From: Edaphobacter sp. 12200R-103
GTDB lineage: Bacteria; Acidobacteriota; Terriglobia; Terriglobales; Acidobacteriaceae
Length of the DNA stretch: 64,000 bases
Direction: 5' to 3'
Assembly: GCF_010093025.1 (NCBI RefSeq)
Contig: NZ_CP048114.1
Coordinates: 4,402,001 to 4,466,000, forward strand
The notes under the pieces were generated by a model, which was not told where the DNA came from, did not search any database, and was given only the letters and a program-made list of their open reading frames with translations. Every line of letters begins with the position of its first letter. Within the stretch, counting starts at the first letter, position 1. Of this stretch, positions 20,169 through 29,108 are shown piece after piece. A program made the position numbers and the translations under genes.

Positions 20169-20927
20169 ATGCCAGATTCTGCACAAGGCCCCGTCATTTC
20201 ACCTGCCCCTTCCCCCGAGGGAAGCCTTGATCCATCCCATATAGAAAAGCACTTCGAGTCCTCCGAGATCGTACGGGACATCATCATCGGACTCTCGGAT
20301 GGTCTGACCGTTCCCTTCGCGCTGGCCGCTGGTCTTTCAGGGGCAGTCTCCTCCTCGCGCATCGTCGTTCTTGCCGGGCTTGCCGAGATAGCCGCCGGAT
20401 CCATCGCGATGGGGCTCGGAGGCTATCTCGCCGCCAGGGGAGACGCAGAGCACTACGTCTCCGAGAAGAAACGCGAAGAGCGCGAGATCGTCGAGAAGAC
20501 CCATGACGAAGAAGAAGAGATCCTCGAAATCTTCCAGCAATACTCGGTATCGCGCGAGAGTGCAGCACCCGTTCTCGAAGCGCTCAAACAGAACCCGGCC
20601 GCCTGGGTCGATTTCATGATGCGCTTTGAGCTGGGTCTCGAAGAACCTGCTCCAAACCGTGCCCATCGATCGGCTCTAACCATCGCTGTATCCTATATCG
20701 TAGGTGGACTGGTTCCTCTGTTCCCATACATGCTGGTCGCCGACAACGGTTTCGCCCTCCAGCTCTCGGTGGTGATTACCCTGATTGCGTTGGCGTTGTT
20801 CGGAGCCCTCAAGGGAAGGGTGGTCGGAACGGGCTGGCTGCGCAGTGCAATCCAGACCATGCTGATTGGAGGGATAGCGGCCGCAGCAGCATTCCTGCTC
20901 GCGCGACTGCTCGAACATAACTCATGA
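20169..20927 (+). CDS. VIT1/CCC1-family metal transporter
   Basis: This 252-residue membrane protein has the vacuolar iron transporter fold: DIIIGLSDGLTVPFALAAGL near residue 36 starts the first helix. A cytosolic charged hairpin rich in Glu (EEREIVEKTHDEEEEIL near 99-115) is the known metal-binding region, and three or so helices follow. Family members export or sequester Fe2+ or Mn2+. I chose the ATG at 20169 because earlier in-frame codons offer only weak alternatives. Its stop overlaps a possible 33-codon frame, and egtB follows 100 bases later, but a link to ergothioneine is only positional. Confidence 0.8.
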   Translation: MPDSAQGPVISPAPSPEGSLDPSHIEKHFESSEIVRDIIIGLSDGLTVPFALAAGLSGAVSSSRIVVLAGLAEIAAGSIAMGLGGYLAARGDAEHYVSEKKREEREIVEKTHDEEEEILEIFQQYSVSRESAAPVLEALKQNPAAWVDFMMRFELGLEEPAPNRAHRSALTIAVSYIVGGLVPLFPYMLVADNGFALQLSVVITLIALALFGALKGRVVGTGWLRSAIQTMLIGGIAAAAAFLLARLLEHNS

Positions 20928-21025
20928 CAAACGGAGAGGAAGCTGGAGGTCAGCCCGCTTCATCGCCTGAAAAAAAGCAACAAAAGACCCGGTCATCCCA
21001 TCCCATGAAGACAGACAAAGGATAA
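20924..21025 (+). CDS. Possible 33-residue small protein before egtB
   Basis: ATG at 20924 overlaps the transporter stop by four bases (ATGA) and the frame runs to TAA at 21023-21025, two bases before the egtB start. The predicted peptide is hydrophilic and Lys/Gln-rich with no known motif. The gap-free arrangement is what makes it worth recording; composition alone does not support it. It could be a coupling leader peptide or chance. Confidence 0.25.
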   Translation: MTNGEEAGGQPASSPEKKQQKTRSSHPMKTDKG

Positions 21026-21027
21026 CT

Positions 21028-22371
21028 ATGCCAGCCTTTACTCAGAAGATTGCACCCGCTCTGCTAAGCCGGTTTAAAGCTGCCCGTAGCGCAACCACCG
21101 CGCTCTGTCGACCGCTCACTCCTGAAGACATGATGGTTCAGTCGTGTCCGGAGGCAAGCCCGGTCAAATGGCATCTGGCCCATACCAGCTGGTTCTTTGA
21201 GACCTTTGTCCTGTCTGAGTTTCTTGCAAACTACACGCCGTTCGATTCGAACTTCCGCTGGCTCTTCAACAGCTATTACAACTCTCTCGGTGATATGCCG
21301 GAGAAGAAGCTACGTTCGTCTTTCTCCCGGCCGCCCTTTGAGCACATCCTGGCCTATCGCACCCATGTTGATACTGCCATCGAAAACCTGCTTCAGCATC
21401 CCGTTGAAGACGAGGCCGCCCGCCGCATCGCTCTTGGCATCGAGCACGAGCAGCAGCATCAGGAACTGATCGCCACCGACATCAAGCACGCACTCTTCGC
21501 CAACCCACTCCACCCGGCCTACGTTGAAAGGTCAGAGCCGGCGCAGAGCACCATCATCGCACCTCCTCTCGACTGGATCGACTATTCGCCCGGACTCATC
21601 GAGGTTGGCATCACGCCCGATCCGTCCTCTCTCGATCGTTTTGCGTTCGATAACGAGACTCCGCGCCACCCTGTCTATGTAGCCCCCTTTCGCATGGGCA
21701 CTCGACTAGTCACCTGTGCCGAGTATCTGGCCTTCATGGACCAGAACGGGTACAACCGCCCTGAGTTGTGGCTCTCCGAAGGTTGGGCCACCGTCCACGA
21801 AGAAGGGTGGCAAGCGCCGCTTTACTGGCTCCGTGACTCTGAGACCAGGTCTGGCTGGTCCATCTATACGCTTCACGGCCTGGTCCCACTCGAAGATGCC
21901 TCCGAGACCCCCGTCTGCCACCTCAGCTTCTTTGAAGCCGATGCCTACGCGCGATGGAGCGGTCATCGTCTCCCCACCGAATTCGAATGGGAGTATGCGG
22001 CCACGCAGTCGCAGACCCCCATCCGGCATGCCTCTGCGGACGAAGGCTCATCGAAGATCGTAAGTTCATCTAATCTGCTTGAGACTGACAATCTGCACCC
22101 GATTCCTGCGAGCCATCTCCCCGGCCTCCAGCAGATGTTTGGCGATGTGTGGGAGTGGACGGCCAGCCCCTACGTCGGCTATCCCGGCTACGCTCCGCTT
22201 CCAGGCGCTCTCGGAGAGTACAACGGCAAATTCATGAGCTCTCAGATCGTTCTGCGCGGCGGCTCCTGTGTAACTCCTGCTACCCATATCCGCGCCACGT
22301 ATCGCAACTTCTTTTCACCTGGAACCCGCTGGCAGTTCTCGGGTCTGCGTCTCGCGCAGGATCTTCGCTAA
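21028..22371 (+). CDS. egtB: Ergothioneine sulfoxide synthase EgtB
   Basis: EgtB joins a thiol to trimethylhistidine using O2 and non-haem Fe(II). The 447-residue protein has an N-terminal DinB-like helix bundle with ligand candidates His52 (in HLAHTS), His140 and His144 (in HEQQHQE). A C-terminal FGE-sulfatase-like fold follows, with LPTEFEWEYAA and GDVWEWTASPY and a final RNFFSPGTRWQFSGLRLA. AAAGGA lies 5 bases before the ATG. egtA and egtC are not in the window, and an acidobacterial EgtB is known to use cysteine directly, so the substrate could be cysteine (inference). egtD lies 2.3 kb downstream on the same strand. Confidence 0.93.
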   Translation: MPAFTQKIAPALLSRFKAARSATTALCRPLTPEDMMVQSCPEASPVKWHLAHTSWFFETFVLSEFLANYTPFDSNFRWLFNSYYNSLGDMPEKKLRSSFSRPPFEHILAYRTHVDTAIENLLQHPVEDEAARRIALGIEHEQQHQELIATDIKHALFANPLHPAYVERSEPAQSTIIAPPLDWIDYSPGLIEVGITPDPSSLDRFAFDNETPRHPVYVAPFRMGTRLVTCAEYLAFMDQNGYNRPELWLSEGWATVHEEGWQAPLYWLRDSETRSGWSIYTLHGLVPLEDASETPVCHLSFFEADAYARWSGHRLPTEFEWEYAATQSQTPIRHASADEGSSKIVSSSNLLETDNLHPIPASHLPGLQQMFGDVWEWTASPYVGYPGYAPLPGALGEYNGKFMSSQIVLRGGSCVTPATHIRATYRNFFSPGTRWQFSGLRLAQDLR

Positions 22372-22411
22372 GGTGTAACGACATACTCGTCTTTAGAAAT
22401 AGCGGAGAGTA

Positions 22412-22529
22412 TGTCATCCCGACCGGAGGCGAAGCCGAAGTGGAGGGATCTGCTTCTCTTCCATGCTGGTACCAGCATTCCGGTAGAAAGCGGATTCTTT
22501 TACTCCGCTGCGCTACGGTCGAAATGACA
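22412..22529 (+). repeat. Full copy of the dispersed palindromic element
   Basis: The left arm TGTCATCCCGACCGGAGGCG and the right arm GCTACGGTCGAAATGACA are imperfect inverted repeats about 118 bases apart end to end. Each arm also carries the GGATCT and GGATTC core seen elsewhere. It lies after egtB in an otherwise empty 254-base gap. Confidence 0.6.
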
Positions 22530-22625
22530 GCTCTTTTCAACCAGACAAACGCGAGAGACAGAATATGTCGACAACCCTAAACAACCTTGCCAGCCGGATA
22601 CGCGAAAATATCACAGGGTTGGTTG

Positions 22626-23405
22626 TTATCTCTCCCGTCCTGCTCCAACCCACAGCATCGCATCTTCCATCAGCCGGTTCTGAATATCGCTGGTGAAGAT
22701 CTTATTGCCATGGCCCATGTTGACGTACAGCATGCGGTAGTGAGTATTCGTCCAGACGACTGGCACATCGCCGCCTCGCAGGACATCCTTCATGCCGATC
22801 GGATAGTTCGATGGCGAAAGTGTCACAAGAACCTTCACATCCTTGTTCTCGCGAGGCGATGGTCGCCAGATATACCACTCGTTCGCCGGAGCTGAAAAGC
22901 TCTGCGGAAGGTTATGAGTCACCGGATGGTGTCGATCATCGACGGTGAGCATTGCCGGAAGCGGCGGCCAGTTATTCCCATAGAAGACTCCTCCGCCCAG
23001 GAAGCGGACAAACCAAGGCCATCGCGTGCCCGCATCGTTATACGCTGCAATATGGAATCCCAGCCATCCTCCGCCGTGTTCCATATACTGCTCAAATGCC
23101 GTTCGCTGCTGCGTGGTGTGAGGAAAATCATCCAGCCACACAACTAATTGATAGTTCGCAAGGTTGGCCGCGGTCAGATCATCCCAGTTGGTTGTCGTGG
23201 CAAATTCAAAGTGATCGCGCTGTGCTGCTTTTGAGAAGAACTCGATCGCCTGATGTGCAAAGTCCACATGATCGTGCTCCACGGTTTCGGAGTAAAACGC
23301 GAGGACATGAAATTTCGGCTTTGATTCCTGTGCGTGTGAGCAGGTGGCGGTATACGCAAACAACATCATCAGCAGAGCGGTCAATCGCCGTAAAAAGACA
23401 TGCAT
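22626..23405 (-). CDS. Exported ThuA-like protein
   Basis: This 259-residue protein has a signal peptide ending near residue 25 (CSHAQES). The rest is a ThuA (trehalose-utilisation) type fold related to class I glutamine amidotransferases, with YQLVVWLDDFP and a long GGGWLGFHIAAYNDAG stretch. ThuA-like proteins are widespread sugar-related exported proteins of poorly known activity. The catalytic Cys of amidotransferases is absent from the usual GxCxG position. The gene is convergent with egtB and divergent from the beta-propeller gene. Confidence 0.8.
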   Translation of the reverse strand: MHVFLRRLTALLMMLFAYTATCSHAQESKPKFHVLAFYSETVEHDHVDFAHQAIEFFSKAAQRDHFEFATTTNWDDLTAANLANYQLVVWLDDFPHTTQQRTAFEQYMEHGGGWLGFHIAAYNDAGTRWPWFVRFLGGGVFYGNNWPPLPAMLTVDDRHHPVTHNLPQSFSAPANEWYIWRPSPRENKDVKVLVTLSPSNYPIGMKDVLRGGDVPVVWTNTHYRMLYVNMGHGNKIFTSDIQNRLMEDAMLWVGAGRER

Positions 23406-23545
23406 CCTTCATTGTCCTCAAGAACAGCCCGTCCAGGCATACGTTCGTTGTTTCGTTAAGCCACTTCTACGCAACGCCTGCTAAAATCGTCTTCCATTGT
23501 AGACAAACGTTTGATTCAAAGAAAGTTTTCGCCCTTGGAGGTCTG

Positions 23546-24589
23546 GTGCATCGACGTCTGCTGAAAATTTGCTTCGGTCTTTTGGCTCTTCCGCTCTCGC
23601 AAATCTCCGTTATGGCGCAGGCGTCGGCTCCTCAGACAGGGCTCATCAATCGCGATGCTTCCGTCTTCAGTCAGGAGACGGGCAGGATCTATCTGGTCGA
23701 TACCATGCATGACGCTCTTGTAGCGATAGCTGCTTCCGGCGCCTCCCAGACCATCAAGGTCGGGGCAGGCCCTGTTGCCGTCGCAATCAATCAGAAAACC
23801 GCGCGTGTCTATGTCGTCAATGCAGCGAGCCGCTCCGTCTCGGTAGTCGATGCGAAGACCGGCGATATGATCGCATCGGTTCCTACCGCAGCCCGCCCAT
23901 ACGCCATCGCTGTCGACGAACTCTCGAACCGTGTTTACGTCTCCAATACCTTCAGCAACATGCTTACCGTGATTGACGGCAAGACCAATCGACCGAAAAA
24001 TCTTCCGGTGGGCTCTGCCGACGCCATCCTGGTCGACTCTGAAAACCGGCGTGTCTATCTTCTCGGCTATGAATCCGACACCATCACAGAATTGAATCCC
24101 GAGACCGGAGCAACCACGAAGCTCCCCGCCGGCGCCATGCACCTGTGGGGAATGGCGCGCGCAGGACAGACTCTTTATGTCTCGCATGTTCAGGAAAAAA
24201 CCATCGGTGCAATTGATCTTCAAGCGCACCAGGTTCACACTCTGCCGGCAGGTTCCATGCCTTGCGCAGTTGTTGTAGACCCGGACGCAGGAACTTTATA
24301 CGTTGCGAATTACGCTGATGGAACCGTCTCGGTGATAGAAAAGGGGGGCCGCTCTTCAAGGCTTAAGGTCTCTGCATGGCCTCAGGCACTCTCGCTTGAT
24401 CCCGGCGCGCATCGTCTCTATGTTGCCAGCCCACAGAAGGACACGGTGACCGTCATCGACACGAAACAGCAGCGTATCCTCCGCACCTATCGTGGCCTCC
24501 AGCATCCCTATGCGGTCGCCTTCTCTCCCGTGACGCATCGCGCCTATGCGGTTAACCAGGGAGAGAGAGCGTTTACTCTTTTGAAATGA
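23546..24589 (+). CDS. Exported YVTN-type beta-propeller protein
   Basis: This 347-residue protein starts at GTG 23546 with GGAGG four bases upstream. A signal peptide (VHRRLLKICFGLLALPL, ending VMAQA) precedes repeated units such as RVYVVNAASRSVSVVDAKTG, RVYVSNTFSNMLTVIDGKT and TLYVANYADGTVSVIEKGG. These are YVTN blades of about 42 residues, seven or so in number. Such propellers are exported scaffolds or lactonase relatives. An open frame extends upstream but its residues are unlike any protein and there is no ribosome site. Confidence 0.85.
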   Translation: MHRRLLKICFGLLALPLSQISVMAQASAPQTGLINRDASVFSQETGRIYLVDTMHDALVAIAASGASQTIKVGAGPVAVAINQKTARVYVVNAASRSVSVVDAKTGDMIASVPTAARPYAIAVDELSNRVYVSNTFSNMLTVIDGKTNRPKNLPVGSADAILVDSENRRVYLLGYESDTITELNPETGATTKLPAGAMHLWGMARAGQTLYVSHVQEKTIGAIDLQAHQVHTLPAGSMPCAVVVDPDAGTLYVANYADGTVSVIEKGGRSSRLKVSAWPQALSLDPGAHRLYVASPQKDTVTVIDTKQQRILRTYRGLQHPYAVAFSPVTHRAYAVNQGERAFTLLK

Positions 24590-24713
24590 TTCAGGATCAT
24601 CCTGACAAAATGCGTCAGCAGAAGCAGGTTCTCTGGACTCTTTCCGGGGTTAACGTGCATCTTATTGCCATGCGGTTTCTGGCCGCGAATCTTACAAATG
24701 GGGAAAACCTATC

Positions 24714-25766
24714 GTGCCTATGACCTCTGCGGCCGCTGATTCGTTCCTGTCTCTCCGCGAGTCCATGCTCGCACCTTCACCTGCCGATGCGGTCGCCGCC
24801 GAAGTCCGATCAGGGCTTACCAGCACCCCAAAGACGCTCTCTCCCTGGCTCTTCTATGACGAAGAAGGATCCCATCTCTTCGAGCAGATTACCGAACTTC
24901 CTGAGTACTACCTGACGCGGGCTGAGCGAAGTCTCTTTGCGCAGTACGCCGATGAGATCATCGAGATGGCCGCAGAACCTGCAGGAGACGATCCCACTCC
25001 TGTTCTTACCCTTATCGAGCTGGGTGCTGGAACCGCCACCAAAACCGGGATTCTGCTCGCGGCTGCGGTGCGGAAGCAGGGAAGAGTCGTCTATCAGCCG
25101 GTCGACGTCTCCGAAACTGCCCTGGCCGAGGCAACAGAGAACATTCGCGCCAACGTTCCCGGCGTAACGGTTCGATGTCAGGTCGCGGACTATACCAATC
25201 AGGCCCTTCCTCTCAACCGGCTGCAGAACACTCGCACGCTTGCGCTCTACATCGGCTCCAGCATCGGAAATTTCTCACCCGCGGATGCGCTTGATGTCCT
25301 CACCAACCTGCGAGCGCAGCTGCTGCCCGGTGACAAGCTGCTCCTTGGAACAGACCTGGCTCCGGGTGACGGCAAAAACGTGGACGATCTGATCGCTGCT
25401 TACAACGACGCTTCTGGCACGACCGCCGCCTTCAACCGTAACGTCCTCACGCGAATCAATCGCGAACTCGGGGCCGACTTCGATCCCGATGCCTTTGAGC
25501 ACCGTGCGGTCTGGAATGCACGTGACTCAAGAATCGAGATGCACCTCGTCGCACGCTCTGCGCAACAGATCCACATTCCGGCCAATGCATCGGGGCAGGC
25601 ACTAACGATACGATTCATGGCGGGTGAATCGATCCATACCGAAAATAGTCACAAATTCACGGTGGAACGAGTGCGCGATCTGTTGCGCTCCTCAGGCTTC
25701 CGTCTCTCGCACAGCTGGGAGAACCCGGAGCACCGCTTCGCCGTCAACCTCGCGACAGCCATCTAA
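24714..25766 (+). CDS. egtD: Histidine N-alpha-methyltransferase EgtD
   Basis: EgtD trimethylates histidine with S-adenosylmethionine, the first step of ergothioneine synthesis. The 350-residue length is close to the family's. The SAM site appears as LIELGAGTATKT at 100-111 and the characteristic YIGSSIGNF at about 180-188. It begins GTG at 24714 or the in-frame ATG at 24720; the ribosome site is weak either way. It works with EgtB, encoded 2.3 kb upstream with two unrelated genes between. Confidence 0.94.
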   Translation: MPMTSAAADSFLSLRESMLAPSPADAVAAEVRSGLTSTPKTLSPWLFYDEEGSHLFEQITELPEYYLTRAERSLFAQYADEIIEMAAEPAGDDPTPVLTLIELGAGTATKTGILLAAAVRKQGRVVYQPVDVSETALAEATENIRANVPGVTVRCQVADYTNQALPLNRLQNTRTLALYIGSSIGNFSPADALDVLTNLRAQLLPGDKLLLGTDLAPGDGKNVDDLIAAYNDASGTTAAFNRNVLTRINRELGADFDPDAFEHRAVWNARDSRIEMHLVARSAQQIHIPANASGQALTIRFMAGESIHTENSHKFTVERVRDLLRSSGFRLSHSWENPEHRFAVNLATAI

Positions 25767-25782
25767 AGAACACCCCATCCGC

Positions 25783-25820
25783 CATTCTGAGCCGCAGGCG
25801 AAGAATCCCTGTATTTTTGT
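25783..25820 (+). repeat. Half copy of the dispersed CATTCTGAG element
   Basis: CCATTCTGAGCCGCAGGCG followed by AAGAATCCCTGTATTTTTG is a near match, reading in the same orientation, to the reverse complement of the copy at 38758-38796. It sits in the 162-base gap between convergent egtD and moaC. Confidence 0.6.
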
Positions 25821-25928
25821 TTGCAGCGCCACAACCCTCATGCCAGGATAGCCACCCATTTTCGTCCGTGCAGCCGCGGTACCTGGTCCAGCCGAGAGGG
25901 GGCGGCTCACTCTGAACTCTGCGTCAGA

Positions 25929-26396
25929 TCAGCGTCCCTCTCTCCGCCACTCTCCGCTTTTGCCGCCGCTCTTGCTTACTAATTCCACCTCGCGGATCCG
26001 AATACCTTTGTCGAGCGCCTTGGTCATGTCATAGACCGTCAGCGCGGCAACCGAGGCTGCTGTCATTGCCTCCATCTCGACGCCGGTGCCTGCCACGGTA
26101 GCTGCGACCGTCTCCACCTCGACCCCGCCAGCCACAATCTTCGCTTCCACATCCACAAAGCTCAGCTGCAACGGATGGCACATCGGAATCAGGAAAGCCG
26201 TCTGCTTGGCCGCCTGAATCCCGGCAAATCTGGCCACCTCAAGAGGATTGCCTTTGGGATTCAGGGGAAGTGCCGTCAGTGCCTCCGCCGAAAGTTCCAC
26301 GAAGGCCCGCGCTCGTGCCTCGCGACGTGTGGGCGGCTTTGCACCCACATCAACCATGTGTGCCTGACCCTCTTCGTCATAGTGCGATAGCTTCAT
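25929..26396 (-). CDS. moaC: Cyclic pyranopterin monophosphate synthase MoaC
   Basis: MoaC converts the MoaA product to cyclic pyranopterin monophosphate in molybdenum cofactor synthesis. The 155-residue reading begins MKLSHYDEEGQAHMVDVG and shows IPMCHPLQLS and GVEMEAMTAASVAALTVYDMTK, both typical. I preferred the ATG at 26396 over an upstream TTG at 26420, because homologous proteins begin near HYDEEG and GGAGGG lies about 13 bases ahead. It follows moeA by 70 bases on the same strand. Confidence 0.95.
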   Translation of the reverse strand: MKLSHYDEEGQAHMVDVGAKPPTRREARARAFVELSAEALTALPLNPKGNPLEVARFAGIQAAKQTAFLIPMCHPLQLSFVDVEAKIVAGGVEVETVAATVAGTGVEMEAMTAASVAALTVYDMTKALDKGIRIREVELVSKSGGKSGEWRREGR

Positions 26397-26466
26397 CTCT
26401 CTGGAATGCCCTCCGGACAAGAATCAAGACTACAGCAGGAGATGCTCTCGGTTGGCGAAGAGAGTC

Positions 26467-27741
26467 TCAACGCGCCAGAACTGTGATGACATCTCCGGGA
26501 CGAAAGTGCGGTGCATCGCCAGGCAGCACGGCATAGCAGTTCGCGCGTGCGTTGGCCGCCATATCGCCGGAGCCCTGCCATGCCACCAGCCTCACCTCGG
26601 GTCTGGCCCTGTTCGACGTCAGTCTGGCGGGGAGTACGCGAGTCAAGCCCGGACGAGCCTCCACAGCATCCGCCAGTGTCGCCTGTACAAACCGGGGACC
26701 GTCGACATAGCAGCCGCCCAGAGTGCTTAGAAAAGGGGCACCGAAGCAGGAGAATGTGACCTGAGTAGAGATAGGATTTCCAGGCAGACCAAAGAAGTAG
26801 ACCTCTCTTTCGCCGTCTCTCTCCGGAAGGCGGCCAAAGACAAGCGGCTTGCCCGGCTGCATCTTTACTCCCGTGAAGAAGAACTCCGCGCCCATCGAAA
26901 GCAGCACCTCCTCGACCAGGTCATACTCGCCCATCGATACGCCGCCGGAGAGTAGCATCATGTCCGCCCGTCTCGCCTCTCCAATAGCTTGTCCCAGTTC
27001 TTCCCGGCGATCCGGTGCGATCTTCTGAATCAAAGGAATGCCACCAGCCTCGCTTACCAGCGCCGCCAATCCATAGCTGTTTGAGTTCCGTATCTGTTGC
27101 GGCCCGGGTGTCTCCGTCACATCTACAAGCTCGTCTCCAGTGGCCAAAATCGAAACGGTTGGCCGGGTAAAGACCTCAAGCGTCACTGCACCGCATGTCG
27201 CCGCCAGCGCTATCGCAGGGGCGTCCAAGCGGGTTCCTGTCTCCAGCACCACATCTCCGGACAGTGCCTCGCTTCCCTGGGGAACAATATTGTCGCCAGG
27301 CTCGATCTTTCGATCTTCCGCCAGCCGGACCGCAGTCAGTCTGTGCGTGCCGCTGCGTTCCACGTGCTCTACCATCATCACAGCGTCGGCTCCCTCCGGG
27401 ACAGGTGCTCCCGTCATGATGGCAACGGTCTCTCCAATGGGAAGCTCCCCCTTCCACTCTGCACCCGCGGCAATCTTTCCGGCCACGGCTAGCCATGTTC
27501 GCGCCATCGCGTCTTCCGCCCGAACGGCGTACCCGTCCCGCGTCGATCGATGGAAAGGTGGCTGGTCTCGATCGGCGCATATCGCCGCACTCAGGACACG
27601 TCCCAGGCAATCGGCAATCTTCACCGTCTCGGTTGAGATCGGCGTTACCTCCGCCGACTCTGTCTGCACAATCGCGAGTGCTTTATCGAAGCTGACGACC
27701 TTCTCGCCTGTTCCCCGGCTTTGCCCGCTGGCCAATCTCAT
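26467..27741 (-). CDS. moeA: Molybdopterin molybdenumtransferase MoeA
   Basis: MoeA inserts molybdate into adenylated molybdopterin in the cytoplasm. The 424-residue protein has the N-terminal half of domains I-II (RSTRDGYAV, MTGAPVPEGADAVM), the MoaB/MogA-like domain III with LLSGGVSMGEYDLV, and the FGLPGNPISTQVTF segment before the C-terminal beta domain. The start is ATG at 27741. It is followed by moaC, so two steps of one pathway lie together; other moa/mob genes are not in the window. Confidence 0.95.
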   Translation of the reverse strand: MRLASGQSRGTGEKVVSFDKALAIVQTESAEVTPISTETVKIADCLGRVLSAAICADRDQPPFHRSTRDGYAVRAEDAMARTWLAVAGKIAAGAEWKGELPIGETVAIMTGAPVPEGADAVMMVEHVERSGTHRLTAVRLAEDRKIEPGDNIVPQGSEALSGDVVLETGTRLDAPAIALAATCGAVTLEVFTRPTVSILATGDELVDVTETPGPQQIRNSNSYGLAALVSEAGGIPLIQKIAPDRREELGQAIGEARRADMMLLSGGVSMGEYDLVEEVLLSMGAEFFFTGVKMQPGKPLVFGRLPERDGEREVYFFGLPGNPISTQVTFSCFGAPFLSTLGGCYVDGPRFVQATLADAVEARPGLTRVLPARLTSNRARPEVRLVAWQGSGDMAANARANCYAVLPGDAPHFRPGDVITVLAR

Positions 27742-27775
27742 CCCTGTGCCTCTCTGGTTAAAAACATAAACATAA

Positions 27776-27812
27776 ATAAGAAAGGCCCCGGCTCAGCCGA
27801 GGCCTTTCTGTA
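27776..27812 (-). terminator. Intrinsic terminator after the TPR/carboxypeptidase-regulatory gene
   Basis: On the minus strand AAAGGCCTCGGCTGAGCCGGGGCCTTT forms a long stem with one or two mismatched positions, followed by TTTCTTATTTAT. It lies just after the stop at 27825 and ends that gene before moeA. Confidence 0.85.
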
Positions 27813-27824
27813 GATTGCGGGAGT

Positions 27825-29024
27825 CTACTTCTTCCTTCCAGCCTTGTAGCTGGATTTGATCTCCGCACCGATGCCCTGAAGAATACCCTTGACCTCTTCT
27901 ACCCGGGCCTGTTCATTTGGGCTGTTGCTAGCCAGTTCAATGTATTGCTGGTAGGCCTCGATGCACCCTGGAGGGGCAACGATCTTCTGGGTCTTCGGAT
28001 CGACGGTCGCCTTCGGAATCAGAGCCTGGCCCTTGATGTAGTAGGCGTCGGTCCGCTTCGGATCGGCTGCGATCGCCTTGTCGGCGGCTGCCGCGGCATC
28101 ATCCAGCTTGCCTGCGTTATACAGGGTCGCTGCCTCGTTGTAGTAGTACATGCCGGCGTTCTCCGGCTTGGCCTTGGCCGCCTGCTCATAAGCATCCGAG
28201 GCGCCCTTGCCGTCGCCGCTCTTGGCCAGCGCCTGGCCCATCTGGTTGTAGGCAGCCGCCGCTGTCTCGACATTGGGCTTCTTCGAAGCCGCATTGACGT
28301 CGATGGCCTTCTTGTAGGAGGCCGCAGCCTCTGCGTACTTGGCCTGAACACCCGGATCAGCCGGCTTGCCTGCCGCCTTCGCCGCCTTGGCCGCCGCATC
28401 AGCCGAGCCTAGCTGAGCGTCGCCCAGCGCTACCCACAGAATCCCCTCATCCGGCTTCTGTGAGGTCGCCTGCTGCATCGCCGTGATGGCGGAGTCGAAG
28501 TTGCCGGCCTTTGTATCCGCGCGAGCCTGGGTCAGCAGAGCATTCAGGTTGGCGATCTTGGCGTTTGCCTGCATCGTCTCGGAGTTCTTCTTCCTGAACT
28601 CCTCCAGCTGCTTCTTCTCCTCCGGAGTCATCTTGTCGATGTACTCCTTGCGGGTCATATCGAAGTTCAGCAGGTGATCTTCGCCAGGAGCAAAGGTGAC
28701 ATTATCGATGTAGTCAACGCTCTTGTCGTCGACGAACACAATCGCCAGATAGTTCCCCGGCGCAACATCAGAACCCTTGAAGTTGCCGGAAGCGTCAATC
28801 TCGAAGGTGTTCGTATACTTGCGGCTCTTCTCGTCGCCTGAGCGATCCTGCGTCAGCTTTACCTGCCCCTTGGTAAGCGGGGCACCGATCGCGTTGTTCA
28901 CATGTCCGTGTACGCTTGCCGGAGCCGGACCCTGCGCCCGTCCGTTCTGCGTCGCCAGAGTGAGCACAAGAGCTAAACAGACTCCCAGCCCTGTGCTCCA
29001 CTTTCTTCCAATACGGTTCATCAT
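27825..29024 (-). CDS. Exported TPR protein with N-terminal carboxypeptidase-regulatory domain
   Basis: This 399-residue protein has a signal peptide (MMNRIGRKWSTGLGVCLALVLTLA), then a carboxypeptidase-regulatory-like sandwich (about 30-110; SVHGHVNNAIGAPLTKGQV). A charged coiled segment (KMTPEEKKQLEEFRKK) and roughly five TPR-like units rich in Ala follow, such as AAYNQMGQALAKSGDGKGASDAYEQA. Family members are envelope scaffolds of unknown partner. An intrinsic terminator follows. The next gene upstream is queC, ending at 29109. Confidence 0.82.
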   Translation of the reverse strand: MMNRIGRKWSTGLGVCLALVLTLATQNGRAQGPAPASVHGHVNNAIGAPLTKGQVKLTQDRSGDEKSRKYTNTFEIDASGNFKGSDVAPGNYLAIVFVDDKSVDYIDNVTFAPGEDHLLNFDMTRKEYIDKMTPEEKKQLEEFRKKNSETMQANAKIANLNALLTQARADTKAGNFDSAITAMQQATSQKPDEGILWVALGDAQLGSADAAAKAAKAAGKPADPGVQAKYAEAAASYKKAIDVNAASKKPNVETAAAAYNQMGQALAKSGDGKGASDAYEQAAKAKPENAGMYYYNEAATLYNAGKLDDAAAAADKAIAADPKRTDAYYIKGQALIPKATVDPKTQKIVAPPGCIEAYQQYIELASNSPNEQARVEEVKGILQGIGAEIKSSYKAGRKK

Positions 29025-29108
29025 TCGTTCTCCCTGGTTTCAGTTCACGTCTGACCGCTCCTGGGCCTGTCGCGCCTGATGGTCAAAGACTATGTTATCT
29101 CTGCGGCG

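Noticed and set aside
22952..23545. Upstream extension of the beta-propeller gene
   Set aside because: The first 198 codons resemble no protein and overlap the ThuA-like gene. A GTG with GGAGG and a signal peptide marks the true start at 23546.
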